Assembly: GCA_003550325.1 (NCBI GenBank)
Contig: QKWP01000251.1
Location: 294,179 to 358,178, forward strand
Reading direction: 5' to 3'
Length of the DNA: 64,000 bases
DNA from: Gigaspora rosea
Lineage: Eukaryota > Glomeromycota > Glomeromycetes > Diversisporales > Gigasporaceae
Both the position numbers and the translations under genes were made by a program. The notes below the pieces were generated by a model. It did not search any database, was not told the origin of the DNA, and was given only the letters and a program-made list of their open reading frames with translations. Shown piece after piece: positions 21,489-33,344 of the stretch (the first letter of the stretch is position 1; each line of letters begins with the position of its first letter).

Positions 21489-23063
21489 GGAGTTGTAGTG
21501 GTGCCACCCCGAGTGGCAAATTATTTTTGCTGCCCCCAGTGATCATCCAATCAAATCACTTGGGTGCGACCCGTGATCGTCCAATCAAATTCGATCACGT
21601 GCACTTATTTTTTAAAAATACGCATAACAATAAAAAAAAAATAAATAAAAATAAATAAAAAAATAAAAAAAATAAAAAAAAATAAAAAATAAAATAAAAA
21701 AAAGTAACAAATGACAAAATCGTATTAACCAATTTATTTATGAATAAAAAAATGTCCGGATTTATTTATAAAAAAAAAAAAGAAAAAAAAAGTAATACAG
21801 TATAACGAAATCATATTACCACAAAAAATTTCTTACAGTAAAAAATACATCACACCGCACAAACAATTTCCAAACGTCAACAGCACAACTCCACAACAAG
21901 GCCACACCAAAATCGGCGACTCTAATAACTCCATTAACGACACTCCAACGGCGAAATCACACTCAGAAGAAAGAGAAACAACAATATATAAGAAAAAAAA
22001 TGACTCCAAGATGAAGAAAATGGCGACTTCAATACTCCAGTAAAGATGGCTCCAACAGTGAAATCACACCTGGAAGAAAGAGAAGCGGCAGTAAAAAAAA
22101 AAGAAAACTGACTCCAAGACGAAAACCTTACCCAAACCACCAGTAATGACAGCTCCAACAGCGAAATCACACCCGAAGAAAGAGAAGCGGCAGTAAATAT
22201 ATAAGAAAAAAAAATGACTCCAAGACGAAAACTTACTGGAACCTCCAGTAACGACGGCTCTGACGGCGTAATCACACCCGGAAGAAAGAGAAGCAAGCAG
22301 TAAATATTAAAAATTAAAAAAAAAGACCCATGACGAAGAAAATGCCGACTTCAATACTCCAGTAACGACAGCTCCAACGGCGAAATCATATCCGGAAGAA
22401 AGAGAAGCGGCAGTAAAAAAAAAAACCCCCCCGACTCCAAGATGTAAACCTTACCCAAACCTCCAGTAACGACGGCTCCAACGGCGAAATCACACCTGGA
22501 AGAAAGAGAAGCGGCAGTAAATATATAAGAAAAAAAAACGACTCCAGGACAAAAACTTACTGAAACCTCCAGTAACGACGGCTCTAATGGCGTATTCACA
22601 CCCAGAAGAAAGAGAAGCAAGCAGTAAATATTAAAAATTAAAAAAAAAGAGACCCCAAAACGAAGAAAACGGCAACTTAAATACTCCAGTAGCGACGGCT
22701 CTGACGGCGAAATCATACCCGGAAGAAAGAGAAGCGGCAGTAAAAAAAAAAATTCTTGATTCCAAGACAAAACTTACCCAAACTTCTAGTAACGAGGGCT
22801 CCAACGGCAAAATCACACCCGGAAGAAAGAGAAGCGGCAGCAAATATATAAGAAAAAAAACCAACTCCAAGACGAAAAACTTACCGAAACCTCCAGTAAC
22901 GACAGCTCCAACGGCGAAATCATACCCAGGAAAAAAGAGAGGCAGAAAACAAAGCAGATCTAGATCAAAAAAAATAAAAACTTATCTGATTTGATTGGTC
23001 GATCCGTTCGTTGGTGGGGGTGGTAAAAAATATTTACCACCAGGGTGGCACCAGGACTTTTCC
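21489..23063. mobile_element. TIR element carrying a 108-bp satellite, 1.57 kb
   Basis: Left TGGTGCCACCCCGAGTGGCA and right (inverted) TGGTGCCACCCTGGTGGTAA form the ends, each followed by a TTATTTTT/TATTTTTT run. Just inside lie repeated GATCGTCCAATCAAAT motifs. Most of the interior is the satellite at 21930-22940. No transposase frame. Confidence 0.65.
21930..22940. repeat. Ten tandem copies of a 108-bp unit
   Basis: The landmark GGAAGAAAGAGAAGCGGCAG recurs near 21965, 22070, 22177, 22282, 22390, 22498, 22606, 22720, 22818 and 22925. Each unit also contains ACCTCCAGTAACGACGGCTC and GGCGAAATCACACCC. On the minus strand the unit is often open and gives leucine/serine-rich frames with no family resemblance. 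Confidence 0.85.
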
Positions 23064-23079
23064 TAAAAAAAATTCAAAA

Positions 23080-23235
23080 AAAATAAAAAAATTTTTAAAT
23101 AAGAATAAAAAAACTGATAAAGTAAAATAAAAAAAACAATAAAGTAAAATAAAAAACAATAAAGTAAAATAAAAAACCAATAAAGTAAAATAAAAAAAAA
23201 ATAAAGTAAAAAAAAATAAAAATAAAAATAAAAAG
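23080..23235. repeat. AATAAAGTAAAATAAA microsatellite-like run
   Basis: About six copies of a 16-22 bp A-rich unit containing AATAAAGTAAAATAAAAAA. Confidence 0.65.
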
Positions 23236-23292
23236 TAATACAAGTAGTATACATGCAGATGTGGAAATAAAAAATGTGCTTTATTTACTTTA

Positions 23293-23830
23293 GGCCATGC
23301 AAAATTAATTAATTGGTTTTCATAACCCGGCCGGGTCAAAATTTGAAAACTTCTAAAAAAAAATTTTATATGTTTTAATAACCGAGTGGGTTTTAAAAAA
23401 AAATTTTATATAAATGTTATAAAATTTTATATATGAAATTTAAAAAAAAGAGTGTATCTATTTGTCGTCAGCGGTGACAGTCACAGGAGTGTAATTGACC
23501 AATTAGATCAAAGGATTATATGTAATATGAAAAATGCAAAAACTTTGATTTTTTTAAAAAATCACTCCTAACTTAAAATTTTTGTTTATGAAACTATTTT
23601 TTTTTAATGCAAAAAAAAATTTCTTGCAAAATATTAATATATACAAAGCTATACCTGAACCCTAATGATAGTAAGTTTCAACGCTTTGTTTTTGTTTTGT
23701 TTGAACATTACACAATCTAATTGGTCAATCATGCTCCGGTGACTGCCACCTTCTAAAAAAAAAGCCGGCCAGCTGGGTCTATTTTTAAATTTTCATGTTA
23801 TGAAAACAAAATAATTAAATTTGTATGGCC
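23293..23830. mobile_element. Harbinger-like MITE, 538 bp
   Basis: Left GGCCATGCAAAATTAATTAA and right (inverted) GGCCATACAAATTTAATTAT, each followed by GGTTTTCATAAC or GTTTTCATAAC. TTA flanks both sides (23290-23292 and 23831-23833). The interior contains CAATTAGATCA/AATTGGTCAAT inverted motifs. Related by end sequence to 59484-59789. Confidence 0.82.
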
Positions 23831-23833
23831 TTA

Positions 23834-24300
23834 TTTATTTATTTATTTATTTTTGTTTTTTAGAAATCAAAATACCACGTGTATTCAATTTCAAAACAAA
23901 GCGGTCAGACCAAATTTATATTAAAAATAAACAAATTAAACTTTTACATATAGAATTTTGATATACAAATACACAAATTAAAAATCCAACCTTTTTAATA
24001 ATTTTTTAAAAGAATACACAAATTTAAATCTTACTTCATTTAATTTGTCTATGATGGCTACGCATTCTCTAACCTAACCTATCTATATATATTTTGATGT
24101 CCTGGGCCACATATAAATTTTATTTACATAGTATATTGGGGTGCGTGGTATCTGCATCCACTTATTGTGCAGGTAATACAAGCTCTTGGATAGGAAATAG
24201 CCAATTGGAGAGAGCAAATTTTGACTATTCCAGTTAGCCCAAAGAAGAATTCGAATACACGTAAAAAGAAAAAAAAAGCAAAAATACGCAAAAACTAATG
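23834..24300. other. Spacer without gene
   Basis: (ATTT)n run at 23834-23855, otherwise no bounded feature. Confidence 0.4.
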
Positions 24301-24307
24301 TTTAAAT

Positions 24308-24623
24308 TGGGTCCGTATTATTTCGCTGACAATTACTTCACCGATATAACATTTTACCGACAAATACTCACCAACAAGTTCATTTTACCGACATTTGTTT
24401 CACCGAAGTTCATTTCACCAACAAGTTTTTTTCAAAAAGCACCCTAACTTTAGCCCTAATTCTACCTAATTCTACCCTGACCCTAACGACAATGACCAGA
24501 ATTACTTTGTCGATAAAATGAGCTTCGGTGAAATAAACTGTCGGTAAAATGAACGTGTTGGTGAATAATTGTTGGTGAAATGTTATGTCGTAAAGTGATT
24601 GTCGATTAATTGATTGCCACCCA
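24308..24623. mobile_element. MITE with repeat-built ends, 316 bp
   Basis: Inverted arms of about 120 bp from TGGGT to ACCCA, flanked by the exact 7-mer TTTAAAT (24301-24307 and 24624-24630). Each arm consists of short repeats of TTCATTTYACCGACA / CACCAACAA. The centre reads CCCTAACTTTAGCCCTAATT. Confidence 0.78.
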
Positions 24624-24630
24624 TTTAAAT

Positions 24631-25402
24631 CAATCTTGGTGCACTAATTAAAAATGACAGCATTACGATGTTTTTGCCTGCTTAACATATGGAAAGATAA
24701 AAATACCAATTTAAGCTATAGTAATAGTATAAAGTGCTGGTTTTAAATAAAATCAGTATGTTGATTTCCTATCTTAAATTTAGCATGTTACGTTGGCCTT
24801 CTTTAGATATACTATGTTGAATTTTCTGTAATGAATGAGAGCCATTATATCATAGTAAAACAATTTATATTGATCAAATGTTTTTATTAAATATCTGGCT
24901 AAATTATTAAATGTCATGGATAATGCTGAAATTGAAGTTTGAATCTATTTTACTGTGCTTTTCAAATTACTTTTGATCAGTGAATTTCATGTGCCACACA
25001 CTACACAGAATCTGGAATTTTTATTAATTTCCGCTAATCACAATAATTCGAAAAGTACTGTAATATATGATTTTACAATTTTTTTGGTTCATTTTAACTT
25101 TTTTTAGAATAGAGTCTAGTTCAGTGTCTATAGATAGATTTTGGTAAGGTTTATATTTTAAACTAATATGCCGAATTTTAACAACATTGATTTTAGTGTT
25201 ATCTGCGACATTTAATATTTATGATAGTTTCTGGTTTATTTATTTTAAGCACTTGTATAAAAATGACATGAGAATGCAAAAATTTGGTAAGAAAAATTAG
25301 CCTATTCAAGACTTTTTTCAACCTAAGTATAGAATTCGAATAATATAATGGAAAATACTAAAATTTGGTTTTGGGTTGCTTATTTTTAGGCAAAAAAACC
25401 AA
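24631..25402. other. A+T-rich spacer
   Basis: No gene or bounded repeat seen. Confidence 0.4.
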
Positions 25403-25511
25403 TAAGGGCTGTGACAGATATTATGTATTATCCATTTACTATAAGGGCACCCCCCTCCCCCCACGTAAGACGATTCTGATTGGTCAATTTTAAAAAACTT
25501 TTGAAGAGTGG

Positions 25512-26300
25512 CGAAATATAGCGTTCTTCCATATAAATTTTTTTTCTTACTAAGTTAACGATACATGTTCACTAATTGAAAGTTGTAGAGCTCATCGAGA
25601 CGCATCTAATGCAGTTAGAACATCCAATCAGCCCACTGGATGTGAGATATCGTCGAAAAACGATTGGCCGACTATATAAAATCCCATGACAGATTACATA
25701 TAAAAATCACTATAGGCGAAATGTAGCGTTCTTCCATTTAAATTTTTCCTACTAAGTTAACGATACATGTTCACTAATTGAAAGTTGTAGAGCTCGTCAA
25801 GACGCATCTAACGGTGGTTAGATCATCCAAATCGGCCTAGTGGATGCGAGATATCATCAAAAAATGATTGGCTGACTATATTAAACAAACATTGTTTACA
25901 TAGAGATTTTATATTGTCGGCCAATCGTTTCGACAATATCTCGCCATCCACTAGGCCGATTTGGATGATCTAACCACCGTTAGATGCGTCTCAACAAGCT
26001 CTACACCATTCAATTAGTGGACATGTATCGTTAACTTAGTAGGAAAAAATTTTAAATAGAAGTACACCACATTTGCCTATAGTGATTTTTATATGTAATC
26101 TGAGTCATGGGATTTTATATAGTCAGCCAATCATTTTTCAGTGATATCTTGCCATCCACTGGGCCGATTTGGATGATCTAACTACCGTTAGATGCGTCTC
26201 AACGAGCTCTACAACTTTCAATTAGTAGACATGTAACATTAACTTAGTAAGAAAAATAATTTTAGATGGAAGAGTGCCACATTTCGCCACTCTCCAGTTA
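25512..26300. mobile_element. Fold-back element with four copies of a 200-bp module
   Basis: Outer ends GAGTGGCGAAATATAGCGTT and (inverted) GAGTGGCGAAATGTGGCACT. Each arm carries the module AAGTTAACGATACATGTTCA ... GAGACGCATCTAACGG ... CCACTGGATG ... ATTGGCCGACTATAT twice in direct order. The two arms face each other around 25895-25905. Copies start near 25555, 25755, 26040 (inverted) and 26245 (inverted). Confidence 0.82.
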
Positions 26301-26494
26301 ATAGGTGGATTATCAATTAATAAAAATATAAAAATTTGGCATCATGCAAAGTTTTACTAATGAAATATACCTTTGGCTACTAAATAAACTTTTTTAGCAC
26401 TCAAAAATACACATTTCAGTATATAATTATATTTTAAATAACTTTAATTAGTGCTAAAATTATAATATATTAGTAATATATTATATTATATATA

Positions 26495-27589
26495 GGGAAC
26501 CGCTATTTACACCATGGTTTTTGCTATTTGCACTATAGATTTTGTGTAATATTAGATTATCAATCAACCTTTTCTATTTGCACCATGGTATATATATTGC
26601 ACCAATAAAAACTCGCCTTTTTTGTAGATTAACAGCGCTATTAATATTGTGTAATATTACACAAATCTTGTTTTAGTAATCTAGTATGCCTGCTAATCTA
26701 ATTTATAATACGGGCCAACCCTAACCCTAATTTTATAATTCGGGCCAACCCTTACCCTATTTTTTAAGGCCTTAACATAATATGGGCCAGATTTTCGCAA
26801 ATTTGTATAACCTTAGACTGTTTTCATATTGCACTAATAAAAACTCGCCTTTTTTTGTAGATTAACAGTTATTCTTACCATTAATATCATGTAACATTAT
26901 ACAAATCTTATTTTGATAACTAATCTAGTAGGCCTGCTAACATAATTTTATAATGCGCGCCAACCCTAACCCTAATTTTATAATGTGGCCCAACTCTTAC
27001 CATAATTTTTTAAGGCCTTAACATAATGCGGGCTAGATTTTCACAATTTTTGTGTAACCTCAGACTGTTTTAATGCTGCACTAATAAAAACTCACCTTTT
27101 TTATAGATTAACAACATATAGGAGTACAACAATACTAGGGCGTAGGATCGATTTTTTGAACACATGTTCTTCTGACGTCAATTAGCCAATTAAAAATCAG
27201 GATCAGGTGTAACATAAAGAAATTCAAAACAAACATTTGTTTTGCAAAAATCGTATTTATCGCAAGCTTTATACTAGCAAATCGTTTTTCTGGCCTAACA
27301 AAAAAGTTTTCTCGCACAATTTTGCTATATAATGCTCCTTCTAACAACCAATATGAACCCAAACCCTAACATAAATTAATTTTTTCCTCAAGGACAATTG
27401 ATGCCAGAGGATCATGTATTCGGAAAATCGATCCTAGGCCCTGTCAATTTCATAGGAGTACAAAATAAGATTTTTCAAATGTTCGTATAACTATACTATA
27501 GTGCAAATAGAAAAGGTTGATTGATGATCTAATGTTATACAAAATCCATGGTGCAAATAGCAAAAACCATAGTGTAAATAACGGTTCCC
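26495..27589. mobile_element. Long-TIR MITE of CTATTTACACCATGG family, 1.1 kb
   Basis: Inverted ends of about 95 bp, starting GGGAACCGCTATTTACACCA and GGGAACCGTTATTTACACTA. TA flanks both sides. The interior has 2.2 tandem copies of a unit of about 240 bp (26590-27115) with CACTAATAAAAACTCGCC, TAGATTAACAG, CCAACCCTAACCCTAA and GGCCTTAACATAAT. It has no gene. Confidence 0.85.
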
Positions 27590-27688
27590 TATATATATAA
27601 TTATATATATTATATATATGTAATGTAAGACTTTGGCTTACCCCCCCTCCCCCTCTATGATATTACTTAATATCTGTCATGGCCCTAA

Positions 27689-30030
27689 GAAATCCTTTTT
27701 TTACTTTTATAATATTATTTGCTTTTAGTAGTACTTTCGATTTTCAAATACTGTATATTGTTGACCTATAGAAAAACACAAAAGTGACTATAACTTTTGA
27801 TTTACCAATCCAAATTGAATGAAAAAACCACCATTCGATTCAGCTCATTGAGACGGTTCTAACGAGCTATAGATCATCCCGATACAATCACTGGATAATA
27901 AGATCGAAACCAATTAACAATCAATATAGGATTTGCAATCTGATTAGCTGAGGACCTTCTGCACAAATGTTTTTACATGTATTACTTCTAAAACATGTCA
28001 TATTTATAGCATATATTTTATATATTTCATTTATTATACATATATTATTTATTTCATATATTATATTTCTATTATATATATACTATATATTTTATTAGTA
28101 GTAGATATAACATATATTGCACATGTAGTAGATATAGTCTGTTATATTTGTGAAAAATCAAAATGTATAAAAGTAGCCGATGTGGACCCAAGTTCAACAT
28201 CGAGTCTTCATACTCTTTCAATAATAAAAATAACTATTAACTACACAAATCAAACAGTTATTAGTATCCTTATATACTTTTAATTGTAGCCTCTTTCGTA
28301 ATTGCAAATTGCCTTAAATCTTCTTTGTTAAGTTTTATTAAAAAACGTCTTCTGACTTAGATATACCACAGCACAAAGTTTAAAGTTACACAAAGTATTC
28401 ACTGTCTAAGATTGCTCTAGTTACCTAATATCTTTGAAGAAGTGAATATAGGATAACAATGTATTGTTAATATGCTAAAATTTTAATCCTGTTTTGAAAA
28501 TGTTATGAAACATTTTCAGTCTTTGTAAGTACAGAATCATATACTTTTGACAGGTAACATCAATCCAAATTAAAGATATTTTGAAGAGTATTTTTGAACT
28601 TTATTATATAATGACATTTAAAATAAACTTGATATCCAATCAGTTTTAAAAAGACTAGTCTATCACTGTCTTTTTCAGTTCACAATATTTCTATCTAAAG
28701 TTTCTATAGACATGTATTTAATCAGTATTCAGTCATGTTTTGACAGTTTTAATAACATGATTATTAGATATACTGTATTATAATTGGCTTGTTTAATATT
28801 GGGGAATAGCTAACCTGAAGGAGGAGGTTATGTTAAACAACTAATTAACTTTGAACAGCCTTAATTTGGTTTGGTGGTTGTTGGGAAATCATTACTAAAA
28901 GTTTAAAAAACCTTTGAATATCTAGAGAAATTGAGTAATTTTTTCTTTCTTTGAGCTTAAACAAAGATTTCTCAGCAACTATCTATCCGAATTTGATAAA
29001 AAAATTTTTATTTTAATTCTATGGTTTCATAGAATTAAAATCAAAAAAAATTGATTGAATTTGAATAGCTGGTTGTCGAGAGATATTCATTAAAAGTTAA
29101 AATAATTTGGCCGCAGCTTTGTTTAATAACATCTAAACTTGAACGAAGATTTCTCGACTATGATGTGCCGTTTATATGTTATCTGAATTTTTTTCGCATA
29201 CAGTACGTACAGTTGTTTCTAGTGATTTTATTGGTCAATCGTATTTATTCCAAGTGATCAGCAAAATTTTCGCGTACAGTACGTTGTAACAGGGAATAGG
29301 GTATTATATAAACAAACCAAATAAAATAGCAAAATGAAAATTTGTGTAATTTTGAAAATATCTTGATATTCAATATGAGCTATGTAAGTTAAAGTATTAA
29401 TTTTTTTTATTTAATTGTTTTATTCAATTAATCTGAGATTTTTTTTACCTTTTATGTGCTTTTTCCATTATTTTTGAGAATAGTATTCAGGGAAGATTCT
29501 TAGTTATAGATATAATACTTTTATGTTACATACTGAATTAACTTTTCAGGATTATTTCACGGAAATATAAATCAGTATTAAATAAGAAATTAACTATTTG
29601 ATCAAAAGTTGTTAAAGTGATGTGAATAACATTATATTAAGATTTTATGTGTTGTAATTTGTGAACATGAACTTATTGAATAAATGACTTTCACATATAA
29701 TACTGATTAAGAAAGAAGTCATCCTTGTGATTATCAAAATAATGCTACTATTTGGTGAAAGAATAATTTTAGTTGTCACTGAAAATAGAATTTAAATAAA
29801 ATTATTTGTCACCGAAATTAGAATTTAAATAAGATTATTGTATTTGCCACTGAAATTAAATACGAAATTATGTTTGTTTTAAGAATAAAAATAAAATTGT
29901 TTTTTTTGAATTGTTGAAGTTTTTTTTGATCAATTGGATTACATTGATTAGATTATTTAGCAGGAAAATTAAGAGAGCAAGACGCTTTTAGGACTTTCGA
30001 GTATTGAACTCTAAGTGAGTTGGCTAAGAG
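27689..30030. other. A+T-rich spacer with small repeats
   Basis: 27805-27905 is a diverged relative of the module in 25512-26300 (CAGCTCATTGAGACGGTTCT, ATCACTGGATAATAAGATCG). 28250-28330 is a dispersed repeat with a second copy at 38170-38250. 28955-29100 is a loose inverted repeat centred on TTCTATGGTTTCATAGAATT. 29760-29870 holds three copies of a unit of about 47 bp (GTCACCGAAATTAGAATTTA). No gene seen. Confidence 0.5.
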
Positions 30031-30038
30031 GGAAACAC

Positions 30039-30289
30039 TAGGGTTCTCGGCATGAGGGTCCTTGGCATGCCACTTATGGCATGCCATTGAGTCTAAAGGC
30101 ATTCTATTAAGTATAATAATATATAAACATATAAAGATACAATTTATATTTTAAAAATATTTTTTATCCAATTAAATTAAACAAGTAAATCATGTGTTTA
30201 TAGCATGCCTTGGTATGCATTTGGTACGAAGTTTAGAATTTGGTATGCCATCTGGCATGCCAAATTTTTTTATCATGCCAAGAACCCTA
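30039..30289. mobile_element. hAT-like MITE, 251 bp
   Basis: Inverted ends TAGGGTTCTCGGCATGA and TAGGGTTCTTGGCATGA are flanked by the exact 8-mer GGAAACAC (30031-30038 and 30290-30297). GGCATGCC palindromes are repeated near both ends, as in hAT subterminal repeats. No coding capacity. Confidence 0.9.
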
Positions 30290-30856
30290 GGAAACACTCT
30301 TCTATATATGATATTTGAATACATATACTGTAGTGTAGCATTAACAAATCTTAATGTCACATGTATATTTCAGCATCAATGAATGCTAAAATAAATCATG
30401 TGATTGGTTAGCTAATATTTAAATATCAGTTCTTTTTTCTAACTAATATACGTGAAAGATTCTAATTATTCTAGCTAAAATAATTATCAGTGGTTAGAAA
30501 TGTACTAAGAACATTTTTATGAATGTAATATAAAATATAAATTGATAAAAAAATTTAATCTTTAAGTTTAAAACAAGTCTTTACAAAGTTATTTTTAGGA
30601 AATACCTATTTAAAATAAGAACTGATGTCTTACGCATTATTAATATGTTGTTTCAACAAATGGTTACTTTTGCTAAGCAACTTGTAGTGAATAAAACATG
30701 TAACATTAATTGATATTCTAATTAAACCAATTATATGGGTTCTGACACATCAATTCTTCTTATTACGCATCACAAATATCTTAGTTTACATATATATCTG
30801 ATATATAAAATGATACTGGGTCCAATCTTTTCGCATACTTTAGCACCATTTCTTTG

Positions 30857-31073
30857 TTTAATAACTTTACTTACTGTAAAAGTGGAATAGATTTTTGTGT
30901 AATTATTTAAAATATTTTTGAAACATGGACTTTTGAACAAAATATTCTTAAGCATTTCCGAGTGGTTAACTTATTCACAATATCTTTACTTACTGTAAAA
31001 GTGGCATAAATGATTTTTGAACAAGGACACTTTTGAACAAATATTCTTAAGCATTAAGTGGTTAAACTTATTT
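30857..31073. repeat. Tandem duplication, about 110 bp unit
   Basis: TTTACTTACTGTAAAAGTGG recurs 128 bp later, together with ACTTTTGAACAAA and ATTCTTAAGCATT. Confidence 0.75.
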
Positions 31074-31379
31074 GTGTACTGTACTGTTTCAATATAGATT
31101 TAATTTGGAATTCTATACATGAAGGGAATATTGCTGAAACAAAGAAATGGAATATTATGCGTTAATTTAAAGTCAATATATGATCATTCTTTTAAAGATT
31201 TCATTTAAAATAAATAGATTTCTAGAAAATTAGAAGAATATCATATATTATAAAATATTACGACAGAGTGAGAAATATTTCATTGATAAATTAGTATAAA
31301 TTTTTTAAATATTTGTTAATATACAGTATTTCTGTCTTTGATAATTTGGTTTATCGATTAGTTGTTAAATAAACATATA

Positions 31380-31462
31380 TGGGTAATTATTTTTGAATTC
31401 TGACCAAAAATATTATTACGTCATATATATATAATTGGTCTGGGTTCAAAAATAATTACCCA
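31380..31462. mobile_element. 83-bp hairpin MITE
   Basis: Inverted ends TGGGTAATTATTTTTGAA with TA on both sides. The remaining inner part also pairs (GACCAAAAAT/TAATTGGTC), so nearly the entire element folds into one hairpin. Confidence 0.75.
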
Positions 31463-32590
31463 TATTACCTCTCTAGCTTTGGCTGCTTGCAGTAGATTTT
31501 TCAGTTAACATCATTGGGAGAAGAGAGAAGGAAGAAAATGAAATGAATAAATTAACTTATTTTGGAGTAATAAATCTATTATGACAAATTAATTTTCAGT
31601 TCAAAAGCTATCAAACTGCGCATTGGCAGTGGTGTAGTATTCAAATTAGTTTGTACAGAATTGCATAGTTTTTTTTTGAGATGCGTGTTGATGGCATTTT
31701 TATACAAATATATGCTCTAACTCTAAACTCTAAAAAAATTTTAAATCCACTTAAATTTTGTTTTTATAGCAAGTACTAACAAGGATTTTTTACTAGTAGT
31801 AACCAGGTTGGTGAAATGCAGAAAAGTCTTCCACTACTATCAAATGTAATATGACTTATTGATGGTATGTCAATTACTAGGACCTGGCTTAAGTTTAATG
31901 CATTTCAGAAATTATAGCACTAGAGAATAATGGAAGTTCTATTTGATAGAGATTTGTATATAAGAAACATTATAGAAAAAAGTATGTCATATGATAACAT
32001 TGAAAAATACATCAAACTTTGTCAGCTCGTTCTTTAGCTGTTTATAAAATGTAAGTTTTGTAATAAACGTTAATATGTACACATCATATATTTTGAAATT
32101 CTCTCTTTTTAAAAATCTTAGTAACAATTATGAAAAGTTATTAAGTATTAATCTTAATGTTGGTATTTTTTTATTTTATATTCTTTTGTACTTACGAATC
32201 TTTTTATTTACTTTAAAGCATAGTAGATAGTTTATTAGATTTGAATGTAAGAATCAAAAATCTAAATACAAATATAGAAAAAAATTTCTAAACAATTAGC
32301 ACCAAACTAAATCTTGTTTAGCTAATAGGCTACCATTCAACCAACCCAGTCAAACAGCCTGTCTAAACAAGGTTCCTGGCCAAATTTGATTATCAAAATC
32401 AAACCCCTGCAGTATAGCTAACTTTTGCATATTTAGAAAAAGTATATATGCAGTAAATATATATATGTATACTTTTTTTTAAAAAAATTTAAATTCTTTA
32501 AAAAAATTAAATTCTTTCAAAAAATAAAATTCTTTAAAACAAATTAAATTCTTAAAAAAAAAATCAAAAATTTTAAATGTATATTCTTTG
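31463..32590. other. A+T-rich spacer
   Basis: AAATTCTTTAAAA repeats at 32490-32560; no gene seen. Confidence 0.4.
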
Positions 32591-32595
32591 CAATC

Positions 32596-33344
32596 TCATA
32601 GGTATCGTTTATTTTTTGCAGGACCTTTTGCTAAAAGATATATATTTGTTAATATTAATTAAAATTTTGTAATTTTCTGATTAACTAAATTACTTACCAC
32701 GACAAATTGATTCAAAATGTGTACCCCAGCAGCTACATATTTCACAAAACTCTAATAGAGTAGCAAAGCAATAGTTCATGTTTTGGGCTATAAAGCCAAA
32801 AAATTGACAATGTGGCTGGGTAGGATCGTGAGGAAAACATACATCCCACACGTTTATATCAGTTGTAGTAGTGATTGTATTCTTAGGATGAAAGTCTTGA
32901 TCAGGTGCAAGCAAAATTGTTAACTTATAGGGTAATAGATACAAGCGATCTATTTTTTTTAAGATATCATAAATATAATCGTTCTCTATGATTTCAATCT
33001 CTTGATATCTTGCTTCTGAACTTGAAAGATTTTTATCTTTGCCAATAATATATGTAAACACCAAACAACATTTTACAGTTCGATACTAAAAATTTTGAAA
33101 TTAATAAATTTCAAGAAAAAAAATAACATAAAATATTATAGGTTTAGAATATATATACTTCTTTGTGGCATTATTATCTCATTATTACATTGATTATTCC
33201 AGTTTCAATTATCTGTGTATTGATCAAGCAGCTGTTTATAGCTGCGAGTTGCTGTTGATTATTTTTTATAACTTTGAAATCTTTTTTTGCAAAGTCAGTT
33301 GGATCCGTTTGCTCTGATGAAGAGGGCTCACTGCCTTTGGCATT
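32596..33344 (-). CDS. Spliced gene of unknown function (5' end not located)
   Basis: Three exons fit one frame: 33344-33189 (NAKGSEPSSSEQTDPTDFAK ... NTQIIETGIIN, 52 codons), 33085-32698 (YRTVKCCLVFTYIIGKDKNL ... CEICSCWGTHFESICR) and 32630-32596 (AKGPAKNKRYL and TGA). Donors GTAATA and GTAAGT and acceptors TTTTAG keep the frame (phase 0, then phase 1). Exon 1 starts at an AAACAG acceptor, so a further 5' exon is expected; none was identified. The hydrophilic, serine-rich N-part is followed by a compact cysteine-containing domain with a DINVWDVCFPHDP motif. I do not recognise the family. A Crinkler-like header domain is a remote alternative, because of the LVF...LK(L)...VW.V..P pattern. No signal peptide is visible. 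Confidence 0.5.

Larger units (their letters stand above)
25406..27685. mobile_element. Composite Harbinger-like element, 2.28 kb
   Basis: Outer ends GGGCTGTGACAGATATTATG and (inverted right) GGGCCATGACAGATATTAAG, followed on both sides by a C-run/G-run CCCCCCTCCCCCC block. TAA flanks both ends (25403-25405 and 27686-27688). Inside are two further repeat elements: the palindrome at 25512-26300 and the long-TIR element at 26495-27589. No transposase. Confidence 0.82.

Noticed and set aside
21934-22870. Minus-strand frames of 79-139 codons, leucine/serine-rich
   Set aside because: They are translations of the 108-bp satellite; the unit is open in several frames by composition.
23034-23339. 101-codon Phe/Tyr/Leu-rich frame
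   Set aside because: Translation of the A-rich simple repeat on the opposite strand.
26690-27000. CCCTAACCCTAA as an interstitial telomere
   Set aside because: Only two units at a time, inside tandem copies of a transposon interior.
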